From positions 744,001 through 808,000 of the forward strand of contig JAKUDP010000003.1 of NCBI GenBank assembly GCA_022570795.1: a DNA stretch of 64,000 nt, read 5' to 3'. Below, in pieces: positions 18,473 to 28,144 of the stretch; the stretch's first letter is position 1, and each line of letters starts with the position of its first letter. Below the pieces are notes generated by a model, which was not told the DNA's origin, ran no database searches, and saw nothing but the letters and a program-made list of their open reading frames with translations. The stretch is from Sphaerulina vaccinii. Taxonomy: Eukaryota; Ascomycota; Dothideomycetes; Mycosphaerellales; Mycosphaerellaceae. A program made the translations under genes and the position numbers.

Positions 18473-21400
18473 CTAATCATCGTCGGAAAGAGCTCCATTT
18501 CCCCCATTACCCATTGTCACGGCCGTAGCATCTGGCAGGTCCTCGTCTTCGTCCTCATCGTCAACGACTCGAGCAGGTTTCCTCCGTTGTGTCGACCGAG
18601 CAGCAGATGGCTCATCATCTTCTTCATCGCCTCCGTCTGCCATTGTGTCGTCTACGTCACCAGCATCGGCGCCAGGAGTATCTGGGGCGTCTGACTGAGG
18701 TTGAGTCGAGCCAGGAGCAGCGAGACCGGCATCGTCGTCATCGTCTGAGTCCTGCACAGTCTCGGCAGACTTGTACTTGGAATTGCTCTTGACAGCTTGG
18801 CCCTTGCGTTCGAGTCTTCTCTTCTTCTTCTTACGTGGTGCCTCGCCGTCGCTTCCAGTGGCACTAGTGGCCCGCGAACGATGTCGACTCCTGCCTCCTT
18901 CGTCTCCAGTACCGTCAGCGACAACATCGGGATCAGTGTCTGAGTCCTCGCCCTTCTTCTTGCGCTTCTGTCTCTTCTCTTTCGGCTTTCTCTCGCGCTT
19001 TCTGCGGTTCCCGTCCTCATCTGTAGTGTACTGTGCTTCCTCGGCTATTCGCTCATCATTGAGACGCTTCTCGATAAGCTTGCGATCTTCTTCTTGGATG
19101 CGCTCACGCTCTTCTCGGAGCTTACGCTTCTCCTCGTCGGCCTTCTCTTGCGCGGCTTGCCTCTCGCTCTCACGCTTGCGGATCTCCTCTTCACGACGTC
19201 TACGAGCTTCTTCGAGACGAGTTGCGTTCTTGCGCTCATACTCGGCTTGCCTCTCTGTCGCTGTGGCAAGCTGCCTCTTCATTGTGTTGCGACCCATGTT
19301 GGCACGCTGCTCGATATCATGCCTGGGGAAAGGTGGGCTCGGACCCTTAGCGATCTCGATGAAGCTCTCGATGGCTTCGTCCAAGCCTTTGTTGGCTGCC
19401 TCCACGTCCACAAGTGTCTTGTTGACCTCCGGCTGAGAAATCATCTGCTGTGCGATCTGGATCTGCACGAACGCTACATTGAACTTGAAGTTGATGTTCT
19501 CAGGTGAATGTGCCAATGCCTGTTGCGAATAGTCCAAGCTCATCTTGTAGTGCTCCAAGTTCTTCTCAGTGCGACCACGCATGAGCCAGACACGTCCCAA
19601 ACATGCCATGATATGTGGATCTTTCTCGCGAGACTTTACCAGGGCCAGCTCGTAATTCTCAATCGAGCGACTAAATTGCTTGAGCTCGCAGAATACGTGA
19701 CCCAGGTTGATATGTACTGACGCGTCCTTGACACTCTCTCTCACCTTCGAGAAGATCTGGATTGCAGCACTTGTGTCTTTGCGCTCCTCGATCATGCCTA
19801 TCCCTACACCTTGGGCTGCAAATGCATTCTTGGGGTCCAGAGTCAAGACTTTGTCGAAGAACTCCATAGCTCGGCTGTAGGTCTTGCTGCGGCGGTCCTT
19901 GTGTTGGTCAGTGTCACGAGGCATTTCTCGCGCGATCACCAAGTTCAGGTTACCCATGCCTGTTAGCGAGTAGATGTCGTGCTTGTCGTAGGTCATTAGC
20001 GTGTGCTTGTAGTGCTTTTGCTCCTGGTCCTCGTTCAGAGCAAGTGTTCGCTTCTTGGTACGGTTCAAGTACCAGCCATGTAGAGCACGCGCCTGAAGAT
20101 TGCCTGGGTCGGCATCGACCAGCTGCTTGATCGCCTCTCCACCCTTGACTGGATCGGAGCGAAGTGCCAGGTATGCCATGCGGATGTTTGCATCGATGTA
20201 GTCAGGATGGCGGTCAAGCAGACTCTTGTAGATCTTCTCCGCCTCATCCTCAATGCCTTCAGCTTCATACACGCGACCAAGATTGTAGCTGATTGTCGAG
20301 ACTAGCGCATCTGTGTCCACTGACGCGTCCTTGTTGCTGATCGATACACTCGATCTCAAGGCGGCTTGGAAATTCTCTCGTGCCTGCGATAGTCTTTCTG
20401 CCTGGAAGTGGAAGCATCCGATGTTGTTCAACAGCTGCGGACTCAGCATTTCGCGCTTCGCAGCCAAGATTGCACCTTCATCCTCTAGGCCTTCTGGTAG
20501 ATCCTCGTCGTCCAGTTCGTCCAGCTCGAGCTGCTCAACATGCTGAAGACATGCTAAAGCTTTGTCAGGCTGCTCTTGCTCATACAAGCGGGCCAAGTTC
20601 AAAAGGACAGCTGAATCGGGCGAGATCTTCTTCTTGGAGTCTCTCCACGCAACACGTACACTTTCCAACAGCGCAATTGCCTTCTTCCGTGATTCAGCCG
20701 ACTCTTCCTTCAAGCCTGTTGCTTGCTTTGCGAACACATCCTCCGCATGCAGTATACCAAGCAGTGTCATGGCTTCTACACTCTTGTTCGTTGATACCAT
20801 TTTCTCCAAGCGAAACTTAGCGCCATCAAGATCGTTCATGAGTGTCTTGAGCTGAGCAGCGCCGAACTTGGCCGGCAGGTATCCTCGTTCGTCACCTCCT
20901 CGGGCTAAGTCTGCCTTGTTGTAATAGTCCTGTGCCTTTTGAAGATCGCCTTCGTAGTGCTCTTTCCTCGCCAGCAGATACCAGCCATCACTGGCACTGG
21001 CATTCACATCTGTATGCTCGATTGCTCGTCGGGCTAGACGATCAACGTTCACCCATGCTCGTCGTAGAAGGAAGTAGCCACCGAATGTAGCACACGTAAG
21101 GGCGTGCATGGCATCTAACTTGAATGCGGTCTGCGTGTAAGTGGTCATTGCTTTTCCATATATTGGCGCAAAGGCAGGATCGTTCGAGTTGTACTGGCCA
21201 CTTTGGTCGAGGTGGTAAAGGCCCAGCAGAATGTTCGCAATGGTCGAGGATTCGTTCAGTTCCAGTGCGCGCTCCCATGCCTCTTTCGCGTTCTCCTTGT
21301 GACCCAACTGCCACAGGCACGCACCGATACCAATGCGCGGGTCGGGATCGATCATGTCCGGAGCTCGTTCCAAAGCCTGTTGATATAGCACGTATGCCTG

Positions 21401-22108
21401 ATCAAACTTGTTCATAGAGAAATGCGCCTTCGCCTTACCCATGACCGCCAGAACGTTCTTGTTGCCCGAAGTACGATATGCATCGTCAAAGCACTTCGAC
21501 GCTTGCTTGAGCGTATCTGTGCGATCAGAGTGCTCTCCTCCAGGACCAAACTTCTGCGGCTGCAGCGATGCCTTCAGCAAAAGCAACGTTCCTCGAGCCA
21601 AGAAGAGCGGTGGATACGAAGGACTGATGCGCGAAGCATCATTGAGCGTGCTGGTCGCCAGAGCTAGCCAGTTCTCCTTGATCCGCTCATCCGCCTGGCC
21701 TTCCTTGGGTTGTGTAGGCTTCACTCGCGGTGCCCTTCGACACTGCCAGAGGTACACCCAGCACATACATGTCAGAAGACTCAGCTTGTCCTCATCCCGA
21801 CCAGCTCGAAGCGCTTCCACTCCACGCTTTAATATGTCCACTGCCATGCTCGGCTTCTTCTGTTTGACATAGGCAAGCGCGATAGTGATCCAATAGTTCT
21901 TCGCGACTCCCTCACCCTCCAGAAGATCGCATAGCTCGCCCACATCGTCTAGAGCCTCGCTGAGGTCCACATTGACAGCTTCGTCTCCATCGTCGCCGCG
22001 AACGGGAATGTCGATTACTGTAGGCACATCGGAGAAGCGCTCAAAGCTCTTGGTCGTCGAGGCATGACCATTGACGCCGTTCGTATACCCATTCGTGACG
22101 ACGGCCAT
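18473..22108 (-). CDS. CTR9: Paf1 complex TPR subunit Ctr9
   Basis: Ctr9 is the TPR scaffold of the Paf1 complex, which travels with RNA polymerase II and supports H2B ubiquitylation and H3 methylation. Single long exon of 1211 aa, starting MAVVTNGYTNG. Tandem TPR helices fill about residues 60-880 (for example 'KAKAHFSMNKFDQAYVLYQQALERAP' and 'GRVYEAEGIEDEAEKIYKSLLDRHPD'). A highly charged coiled coil follows ('EYERKNATRLEEARRRREEE' and on), then an acidic/Ser tail with basic KKRK patches, as in other fungal Ctr9 proteins. The stop is TAG at 18475-18473, but the same frame continues open for another 154 codons (see next entry), so the true C-terminus is uncertain. Head-to-head with SEC8, 481 bp apart. 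Confidence 0.94.
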   Translation of the reverse strand: MAVVTNGYTNGVNGHASTTKSFERFSDVPTVIDIPVRGDDGDEAVNVDLSEALDDVGELCDLLEGEGVAKNYWITIALAYVKQKKPSMAVDILKRGVEALRAGRDEDKLSLLTCMCWVYLWQCRRAPRVKPTQPKEGQADERIKENWLALATSTLNDASRISPSYPPLFLARGTLLLLKASLQPQKFGPGGEHSDRTDTLKQASKCFDDAYRTSGNKNVLAVMGKAKAHFSMNKFDQAYVLYQQALERAPDMIDPDPRIGIGACLWQLGHKENAKEAWERALELNESSTIANILLGLYHLDQSGQYNSNDPAFAPIYGKAMTTYTQTAFKLDAMHALTCATFGGYFLLRRAWVNVDRLARRAIEHTDVNASASDGWYLLARKEHYEGDLQKAQDYYNKADLARGGDERGYLPAKFGAAQLKTLMNDLDGAKFRLEKMVSTNKSVEAMTLLGILHAEDVFAKQATGLKEESAESRKKAIALLESVRVAWRDSKKKISPDSAVLLNLARLYEQEQPDKALACLQHVEQLELDELDDEDLPEGLEDEGAILAAKREMLSPQLLNNIGCFHFQAERLSQARENFQAALRSSVSISNKDASVDTDALVSTISYNLGRVYEAEGIEDEAEKIYKSLLDRHPDYIDANIRMAYLALRSDPVKGGEAIKQLVDADPGNLQARALHGWYLNRTKKRTLALNEDQEQKHYKHTLMTYDKHDIYSLTGMGNLNLVIAREMPRDTDQHKDRRSKTYSRAMEFFDKVLTLDPKNAFAAQGVGIGMIEERKDTSAAIQIFSKVRESVKDASVHINLGHVFCELKQFSRSIENYELALVKSREKDPHIMACLGRVWLMRGRTEKNLEHYKMSLDYSQQALAHSPENINFKFNVAFVQIQIAQQMISQPEVNKTLVDVEAANKGLDEAIESFIEIAKGPSPPFPRHDIEQRANMGRNTMKRQLATATERQAEYERKNATRLEEARRRREEEIRKRESERQAAQEKADEEKRKLREERERIQEEDRKLIEKRLNDERIAEEAQYTTDEDGNRRKRERKPKEKRQKRKKKGEDSDTDPDVVADGTGDEGGRSRHRSRATSATGSDGEAPRKKKKRRLERKGQAVKSNSKYKSAETVQDSDDDDDAGLAAPGSTQPQSDAPDTPGADAGDVDDTMADGGDEEDDEPSAARSTQRRKPARVVDDEDEDEDLPDATAVTMGNGGNGALSDDD

Positions 22109-22589
22109 GGTGGTGTTGGCGACAGCGGAGGTGGTATAGCAAGAAGTTCGAGCAAAGCTCCCCGTGTGTCGATGTGTTCTCCGTTCCTCCTATCGCATAT
22201 CGGCTGTGATCGATCTCGAAGTGCCAGGTGAAGCAGCACTGCGCCGTATATGATTAGTGGTGACGCTAGGCGATGATGTTGCGATGAAGAAGTGGTAGAT
22301 TGCGCGAAGATGAGGAGATGAACATGGACGCGCTTGAAGTTCAGAAAGTCTGTCCTGTCGCAGTGTGGCTGTCTGAAAGAAGTGGCGGTGCAGGAAACCT
22401 TGTTGGAACACATCTCGACGCGCCTCAGAACTGACATATCACATCCCAGGAAGCAGCATTGTCGAGCATTTGTAGCGATTCTATCACACTGTACAGTACT
22501 CGCGAGCGTTATGCGACCGCGAATATGACGGGGTAGCACCATTTCCAGCATATCCCACTTTTACCTCCGAAGACATCGATCTGACAGCA
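22109..22589. promoter_or_regulatory. bidirectional promoter of CTR9 and SEC8
   Basis: 481 bp between two divergently transcribed essential genes. No TATA box was seen on either side, as is common for housekeeping promoters. Short open frames on both strands are not protein-like. Confidence 0.5.
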
Positions 22590-25500
22590 ATGGCCTCCTA
22601 TCGAAATGGCTACCTCAATGGTGCCGGCGACGGGCACTTACACCGCTTCAACTTCGACAATGATAGCAGCAGAGATAACAGCGATGCTGAAAGAAGTCGT
22701 TCAAGAGGAGCTCCCGCTCCGAGAGGCTTCCATACTGGAGCAGCACGAATACGCGGAATGGGGATAGGAGGGCTTGACCGCGGACACGCACAGAGAAGGA
22801 GTAGGGACTATGATCAGAGTGAGAGTCGCAGCAGGAGTAGAGCTGCCCGATATGGACCTGCGAGTGGCCAGATTGATGGTAAGTACCAATGGCTCACGCC
22901 ATGAGGCAGGCATGGGTGTGATTGCCGCAATTCGCCGGCGATCTAGCTGTACCGGAGGTATAGCTGTATCGTCAGGGCATTGAAAGCTCTTCGCACCCAT
23001 TGAGACTGCTATAGTCATGGTGGAACTTGTGGACGGCGATCCGAGATGGAGTCTGACCTTCATAACAGACATCCTCCGCTTCATCGAGCAACAATGGTCG
23101 TTCATGGCCACAGACAGCTGTATACCTGTCAAGGTCGCCCTCCAGTTGATGGACAACTCTTCTCTCGGTCTGGCAGATCAGTACCAGCAGTTTGGCGAAG
23201 CGCATACGCAGCTACAGAATGCCCTCAAGGTCATAGTGAACGAGCATCATCAAGGATTCAACAGCAGTATCGGTACATTCCACAAGATACAGGCAGCCAT
23301 TCACAGTTCACAACTTCGAGTACGGAGCTTACGAGCCGGATTGGTGCAAGCGAAGAGTAGTTTGGCTACTGGGAAACCTGAGCTGAGAGCGTTCGCACAC
23401 AGCAGTCAAAGCTACGATCAGATGTTGCAAGTCCTGGGAACAATCGAGCAGCTGCAACAAGTACCCGAGAAGCTTGAGGCACAGATCTCGGAGAAACGAT
23501 TTCTGGGTGCTGTGGATATACTACAGGATGCCCTGAAGCTGATGCGGAAGCCCGAGACGGAGGAGATTGGTGCTCTGAGTGATCTGAAGGTGTACTTGAG
23601 CAATCAAGAGCATTCACTTACAGATATTCTTATTGAAGAGCTACACAACCATTTGTACCTCAAAAGTCCATACTGTGAGGAAAGATGGAAAGCTCACACC
23701 CGACGAGATCCAACGAGCACTACCATTGACGACGGTGAGCGCGCCATGTTCGAATTTCTGGAAAGCTTCGATGCGACCAAGCCGATGCTGGAGGACACGA
23801 CCAGGAATCCAGAAGCAGACACCTTCTACTACATCCAACTTCTCGTGGAGTCGCTGAATCGTATGAACAGACTGGACAATGCAGTAGATGCAATCGAGCA
23901 CCGCTTACCAGTAGAGCTCTTTACTGTTGTCGAGCGATCACATCTGGAAGTCGAGCAACGGCATCCTGCGGTCATGCGCTCTGTGGCGAAGCTGCAAAGA
24001 AACGCCACGGGAATCACATGGGGGGCAGACGGAGAGCGTAAGGAGACTCTGGAAGACTTACTCACCACGTTGTACGCCAAGTACGAGGCCATTGCGGAGG
24101 GGCACCGGGTTCTTCACGATGTGACAGCGGCTATCATCAAGCGGGATGATCATGACGAATCAGCTGGACTCAATCGAAGCTTTCGTGAGCTATGGAAGCT
24201 CTTGCAGAGCGAGATCAGATCTCTTCTGCACGACCACCTGGCTTCGAATGGCAACCTCGGACAGAGAACGCGACAAGACAATGACCCAAACATGAACTTC
24301 TTCCACCCGCAGCCTCGAGACAAAGGCCGAAGGCTATTCAAGCTGTCAGAGGTTGATAGCAAATCGCCCGAGCTCGCCACGGAACGTGATGATCTCGAAG
24401 CGATCCTCAAGCAGTCGGTACCTGGTCTGGTTGGCAGTAATGCACAGAATGCCAAGCAGGATCGTAACGCTGTTACAGACATATCTGCGACGGGCCACAA
24501 GCTGCTGGTTGAGCCGAGCGTGTTCAACATGGGTATACTTCTCAAGCCGTCACTGGAGTTCCTCACCAGACTCCGCGAAGTCGTCCCGCCACAGTCCGGC
24601 GTGGTGCCCAGTACTTTGACTTCTTTCCTTGACGACTTCCTGATCAACGTGTTCTACCCACAGCTGGATGAGACACTGCTCGACTTGTGCAGCAGAAGTA
24701 TGACAGAGATGGATGCATTCCAAGCAGATCCGAAGTGGCAGTCCCACGCACAGAAGCCAATCTTCAAGGGTACTGCTCGCTTCTATGAGCTCATTGAGGC
24801 GTTCTGCATCATGCTCGACACTCTACCGCACGATCAAAGCTTCAGCCAATTAATCATCACCCAGATGCGGACATACTATGACAAGTGCTATCAGTGGTCC
24901 AAGAATCTGCTGCAGCGCGCACTAGTCGAGAATGGCGTTGCTAAGATGAGACTAGCAGCACACCTTGCGACTGATGGCGAGGTCAACAAAGTGGTCATCG
25001 AGCTTCTGAGAAGAGATGTCAGTGACCCAATAGTGCTCGCAGAAAAGGAAACTGCTCTCCTGCTGCGCCATATCAAGAACACTCGGCTGGAAGAAGCAGA
25101 TCTCATCGTTGATCGGAAGGCTATCGCTGCATTGTGCACTTTACATACGAGCATGAAGTGGCTATCTGCGCAATGCAGGCAATTGCGCCACATCTCACCT
25201 CGTGCCATTGACACATCGAGTATGCAGGCTCATGATCGAAGGCGATGGACACAGATCTCCAATGTCGGCTCAGCGCCCAGTGGGCCTTATCTGCCGCTGG
25301 ATCAGCAGACTGCACAAGGTTTCGATGCTGTTATCGCGTCGTTTACAGAATTGGCGTCGCTAATACTACGGACCTTGCATGTGGACCTTCGACTACACCT
25401 CCTTCACGGCATATACTCAGCGCTGGACACCACATATGCTCTAGGCCAACCATACAACGACCCTGATCCTGCCATATTGAACCTTTCCGCGAGTCTGGCA

Positions 25501-25878
25501 ACATTCGACAAAGCGATCTCGGACAATCTGCTCAAACCACAGTACGACTTCTTGACAGCAAATTTGCATGTGCTGGCCAACAATGCGTTGGTGTCGCTCG
25601 TTGGCTGCGTGCAAGCGCTTGACGGGTACGGCCTTGACCGGATGGAGTTGAATGTCTTGGTTCTACAGCAGACTCTCAAGACTTCGATGCAAGAAGATGC
25701 AAGTCTCGAGTATGCTGCGCGGTTCTATCGCATGAGAGAACCTACGACTATTGCTGCCACCGGCAGAAAGAATGGATATGCGCCAGAAGATCTGAAAACT
25801 TTGGCACGATTGGTATGGGTCAACGAGCGGGATGGTGGAAATGGCAGTCTGGATGAACTTGTGGCTAACATTAGATGA
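22590..25878 (+). CDS. SEC8: exocyst complex subunit Sec8
   Basis: Sec8 is one of eight exocyst subunits that tether secretory vesicles to the plasma membrane at sites of growth, such as hyphal tips. Two exons (22590-22878, 23015-25878) with a 136-bp intron, longer than most here, give 1050 aa. The first 97 residues are disordered and Arg/Ser-rich ('RGFHTGAARIRGMGIGG'). The conserved Sec8 N-terminal domain follows: 'IEQQWSFMATDSCIPVKVAL', 'GLADQYQQFGEAHTQLQNA' and the coiled-coil 'GTFHKIQAAIHSSQLRVRSL'. The rest is long alpha-helical rods typical of exocyst subunits, ending in 'LARLVWVNERD'. The exon join (GAT G/TC ATG) keeps frame. Any additional short intron in the 5' part would be missed. 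Confidence 0.93.
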
Positions 25879-26486
25879 GCATTTGATGTATGCATGGATA
25901 AGCACATGTCGCATAGCGAGCAGAGAAATATCTATTCTCGTTGACTTCGTAGCTAACCTGTATCAGACCAGATACCCACTCAATACACTATTGATTGAGA
26001 GTTCAAGTTTCGCACACCTCACAGCTATTAGGTTGTCTGTCAGCGCTGTCGTATGATTCTGAAGTCACTTTCCAGCCTACATCGCTGTCACAAACTTGAG
26101 GCAAGAGCGACCCACAGACTTCACTTCGACCCATCGCAACATATTTTCAGTATAACTCGTTACAATTTCAGCACCCTCATGAACACCGATCGAATACGAT
26201 GAAGCCCGCACTACTGCGACCATGATTGTCGTCAGCTCAAAGGTCACCATAGCGTCCAGAAGTGTATTTGCCTCACTTGTCTCGATATTGTCCGAAATGC
26301 AATCAAAACATCGATAAAGCGTACCCACAAGCATCAATAGAGCACAATGGCGACTGTGGTTATACCATGCGCCGTCACTACCGCGTGTGAGATCCTTGGC
26401 AGACTCCACAAAGAGCAAAAAGTTCGAAAATTTGCAACTCCACCATTAAAAGAGCTATACCATCGCGACAACGACGACGACATGGC
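25879..26486. other. SEC8 downstream region with one weak open frame
   Basis: The only long frame is on the minus strand, from about 26440 to 26077 (roughly 120 codons, with pieces such as 'CALLMLVGTLYRCFDCISDN' and 'TTIMVAVVRASSYSIGVHEG'). It has protein-like composition but begins directly after a stop and has no good start. It may be a relic of a regulatory-protein C-terminus; I do not recognise it. Confidence 0.25.
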
Positions 26487-26490
26487 CAAA
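26487..26490 (-). terminator. RNA polymerase III terminator of the tRNA gene
   Basis: Four T residues on the minus strand, six bases beyond the discriminator base of tRNA-Thr. This is the usual Pol III stop signal and supports Pol III transcription of the interrupted gene. Confidence 0.6.
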
Positions 26491-26496
26491 AGAAGA

Positions 26497-26624
26497 TGCC
26501 TTTAGCCTGGATCGAACAGACGACCTCGTCATTACTAGTGACGCGCACTACCACTTCAATGGAGGTTAGTGTTGTACTTGTTGATGTTGTGATATGAAGA
26601 AATTCTTACCTGTGCTATAAAGGC
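26497..26624 (-). tRNA. tRNA-Thr (AGT) interrupted in the D-loop
   Basis: Two segments, 26624-26610 (15 nt) and 26553-26497 (57 nt), join to a 72-nt tRNA with every stem paired: acceptor GCCTTTA/TAAAGGC (7 of 7), D stem GCAC/GTGC, anticodon stem CGTCA/TGACG around loop CTAGTAA (anticodon AGT, read as IGU for Thr), and T stem GTCTG/CAGGC (one G-T) around TTCGATC. The discriminator is A. The D-loop becomes AGTGGTA only after the 56-bp insert is removed; with the insert present the D arm cannot form normally. There is no intron at the canonical 37/38 site. The B box (GTTCGATCC) is intact. The A box is cut by the insert, but the first bases of the insert partly rebuild it. CCA is not encoded, as expected for a nuclear gene. 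Confidence 0.93.
26554..26609 (-). other. 56-bp spliceosomal-looking intron inside the tRNA D-loop
   Basis: The insert lies after tRNA position 15. On the minus strand it begins GTAAGA, has CTAAC about 12 nt before its end, and ends AAG, with AG/GT at the left junction. Its length and signals match the protein-gene introns of this window (48-58 bp). It lacks the bulge-helix-bulge geometry and the 37/38 location of tRNA introns cut by the tRNA endonuclease. A one-base shift of the junctions is possible, but only this phase gives GT-AG. Confidence 0.8.
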
Positions 26625-27553
26625 GCCTGATTGGATGGAAATACGATCGTTAGAATAAAATATGATAGCCCACATCTGCTGTGGGGCTGAGCCGCTCTTA
26701 GGACTGCTACCGATGTCCTTAGCAGCTGTCGATTGTTGTAGGACCCAAAGTGCAGGACTCTCGCTCAGTGTGTATATCAGAGTCAGCTGGACCCTGCTAG
26801 CCACACGGCGACGACAGCAATACGGCCGAAATATTGGTATTATGCTGACGTAGATGGTATGATACTACACTATAATCTTGCTCTGTGAGTTGGTCTACAG
26901 ACATCGATATTTCGGACAAGCAATGATCCCGTTCACTGCTCAACTAACACACAGCCGAGTATCTCCTCCCTCCCATTTTATATGCCACTCATACATCAGA
27001 GATGCTTGTGCCACGGCATTGCTTGAGAGAGATTGGCATGCACAAGCATTGCAAGGATGATTCAGTCATCTATACAACCAGACCGTCTAGATTTCAATCC
27101 AAGTTGTGTGACAGCATGCCACGAGGAAAGGCATCCACTTGTACTATAGCGAACATCCAGTAGCATTGCCGCTTCTCCAGACTTGAAACGTGGATCGCTT
27201 TCGAATAGATGAAGCCGAACTTGAAACGGACCACACCAGTGCAAGCGAGCTGGCTCGCTCCCCAACATCACGTCAACCCAACGACGGCTGCTATTCGGAG
27301 TGCCGCGATAATCCTACATATTGAATGACATAGGTGACAGGAAGTTTCCGACGTACCACAATCCACTAGACTTCAAACTTGCACGTGGCTGTTCTACGCA
27401 ATGCCTCTGAACTTGGAACGCAGCATCGGTCGAGCGCCGGCATAGACATTGTGAGCGACTTATATATGGTTGCTACAGTCCCACAGTCAGTGAACAATCC
27501 AGACACAATCCAACTTACAGTCACTCCTTACTATTCAGAAGCCAGTCGCAAAC
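26625..27553. other. upstream regions of the tRNA and of the secreted-protein gene
   Basis: About 930 bp without a recognisable gene. The part near 26625-26670 is the 5' flank of the minus-strand tRNA; the last 100 bp are the promoter of the secreted-protein gene. Short frames such as minus 27062-27271 have no protein-like features. Confidence 0.35.
27461..27467 (+). promoter_or_regulatory. TATA box of the small secreted protein gene
   Basis: TATATAT lies 87 bp before the ATG at 27554, a usual TATA-to-start distance in filamentous fungi. Strong TATA boxes suit inducible genes, which fits a host- or stage-regulated secreted protein. Confidence 0.5.
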
Positions 27554-28144
27554 ATGCACGCCAACTCCATCATCGGTCTCGCGCTCACGCTGGCGTTTGC
27601 GCAGGCCTCAGTCATGCCTACTATCCCTTCCATGAACAGAATCATGAAGCGAACTCTTGACCCGGCAAGCTCCAACTCCGAGGGCATGAAGCCGAAGAAC
27701 ATCTCCTGGTAAGATGAGATCAATATCGCAGCTACGTCCAGAGGACTACTGACCAGATCAACCATAGTTCCGCATCCAAGTCGTCCTCAGACATCCAAGC
27801 CGCCGAGTGTTCACACAACACACGTACCAGCAAGACTCAGACTTTCGCTGTCTTCGTTACCGACCACAGCAAGGATGACAATCATGGGTAAGGCAGACAT
27901 TTCGACTCCTTCATTGCCCTTGCTAATGCCTGGTTACAGAGCTCCTTACGGCACCTGCTCAGCATACACTTGCGATGTGCCAACCGAGTTCGAAGCCGAT
28001 GCTGACTACTGGACCTTCTTCTGGGACAGCTCTGGCGAGAGCAGTGGTTACGGCACGGACTGCATCAAGGATCCAGAGACTGGAGAGTGTGGTTGTGAGG
28101 ATAGCGATGGAACTTTCATCAGTGGTAGCGACAGCTGCACTTAG
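27554..28144 (+). CDS. small cysteine-rich secreted protein, effector-like
   Basis: Three exons (27554-27708, 27768-27887, 27940-28144; introns 59 and 52 bp, each with a clear branch site) give 159 aa. A signal peptide covers about residues 1-19 (MHANSIIGLALTLAFAQAS) and a Kex2-like KR follows at 33-34, so the mature chain may start near 35. It has eight cysteines, in 'NISC', 'AAEC', 'GTCSAYTC', 'TDC', 'GECGC' and 'DSC', enough for four disulfides. The C-terminal half is acidic and aromatic ('DYWTFFWDSSGESSGYG'). No family recognised and no domain with a known activity. Size, secretion and cysteine content resemble fungal effector candidates, but that is inference from these traits only. Exon phases agree throughout. 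Confidence 0.8.

Noticed and set aside
18771..19436. 221-codon plus-strand frame, Ser/Leu/Phe-rich
   Set aside because: Antisense shadow of the charged coiled-coil part of CTR9.
26497..26624. tRNA read as a tRNA-derived pseudogene
   Set aside because: Every stem pairs, the B box and terminator are intact, and the insert has exact intron signals; decay would not leave this pattern.
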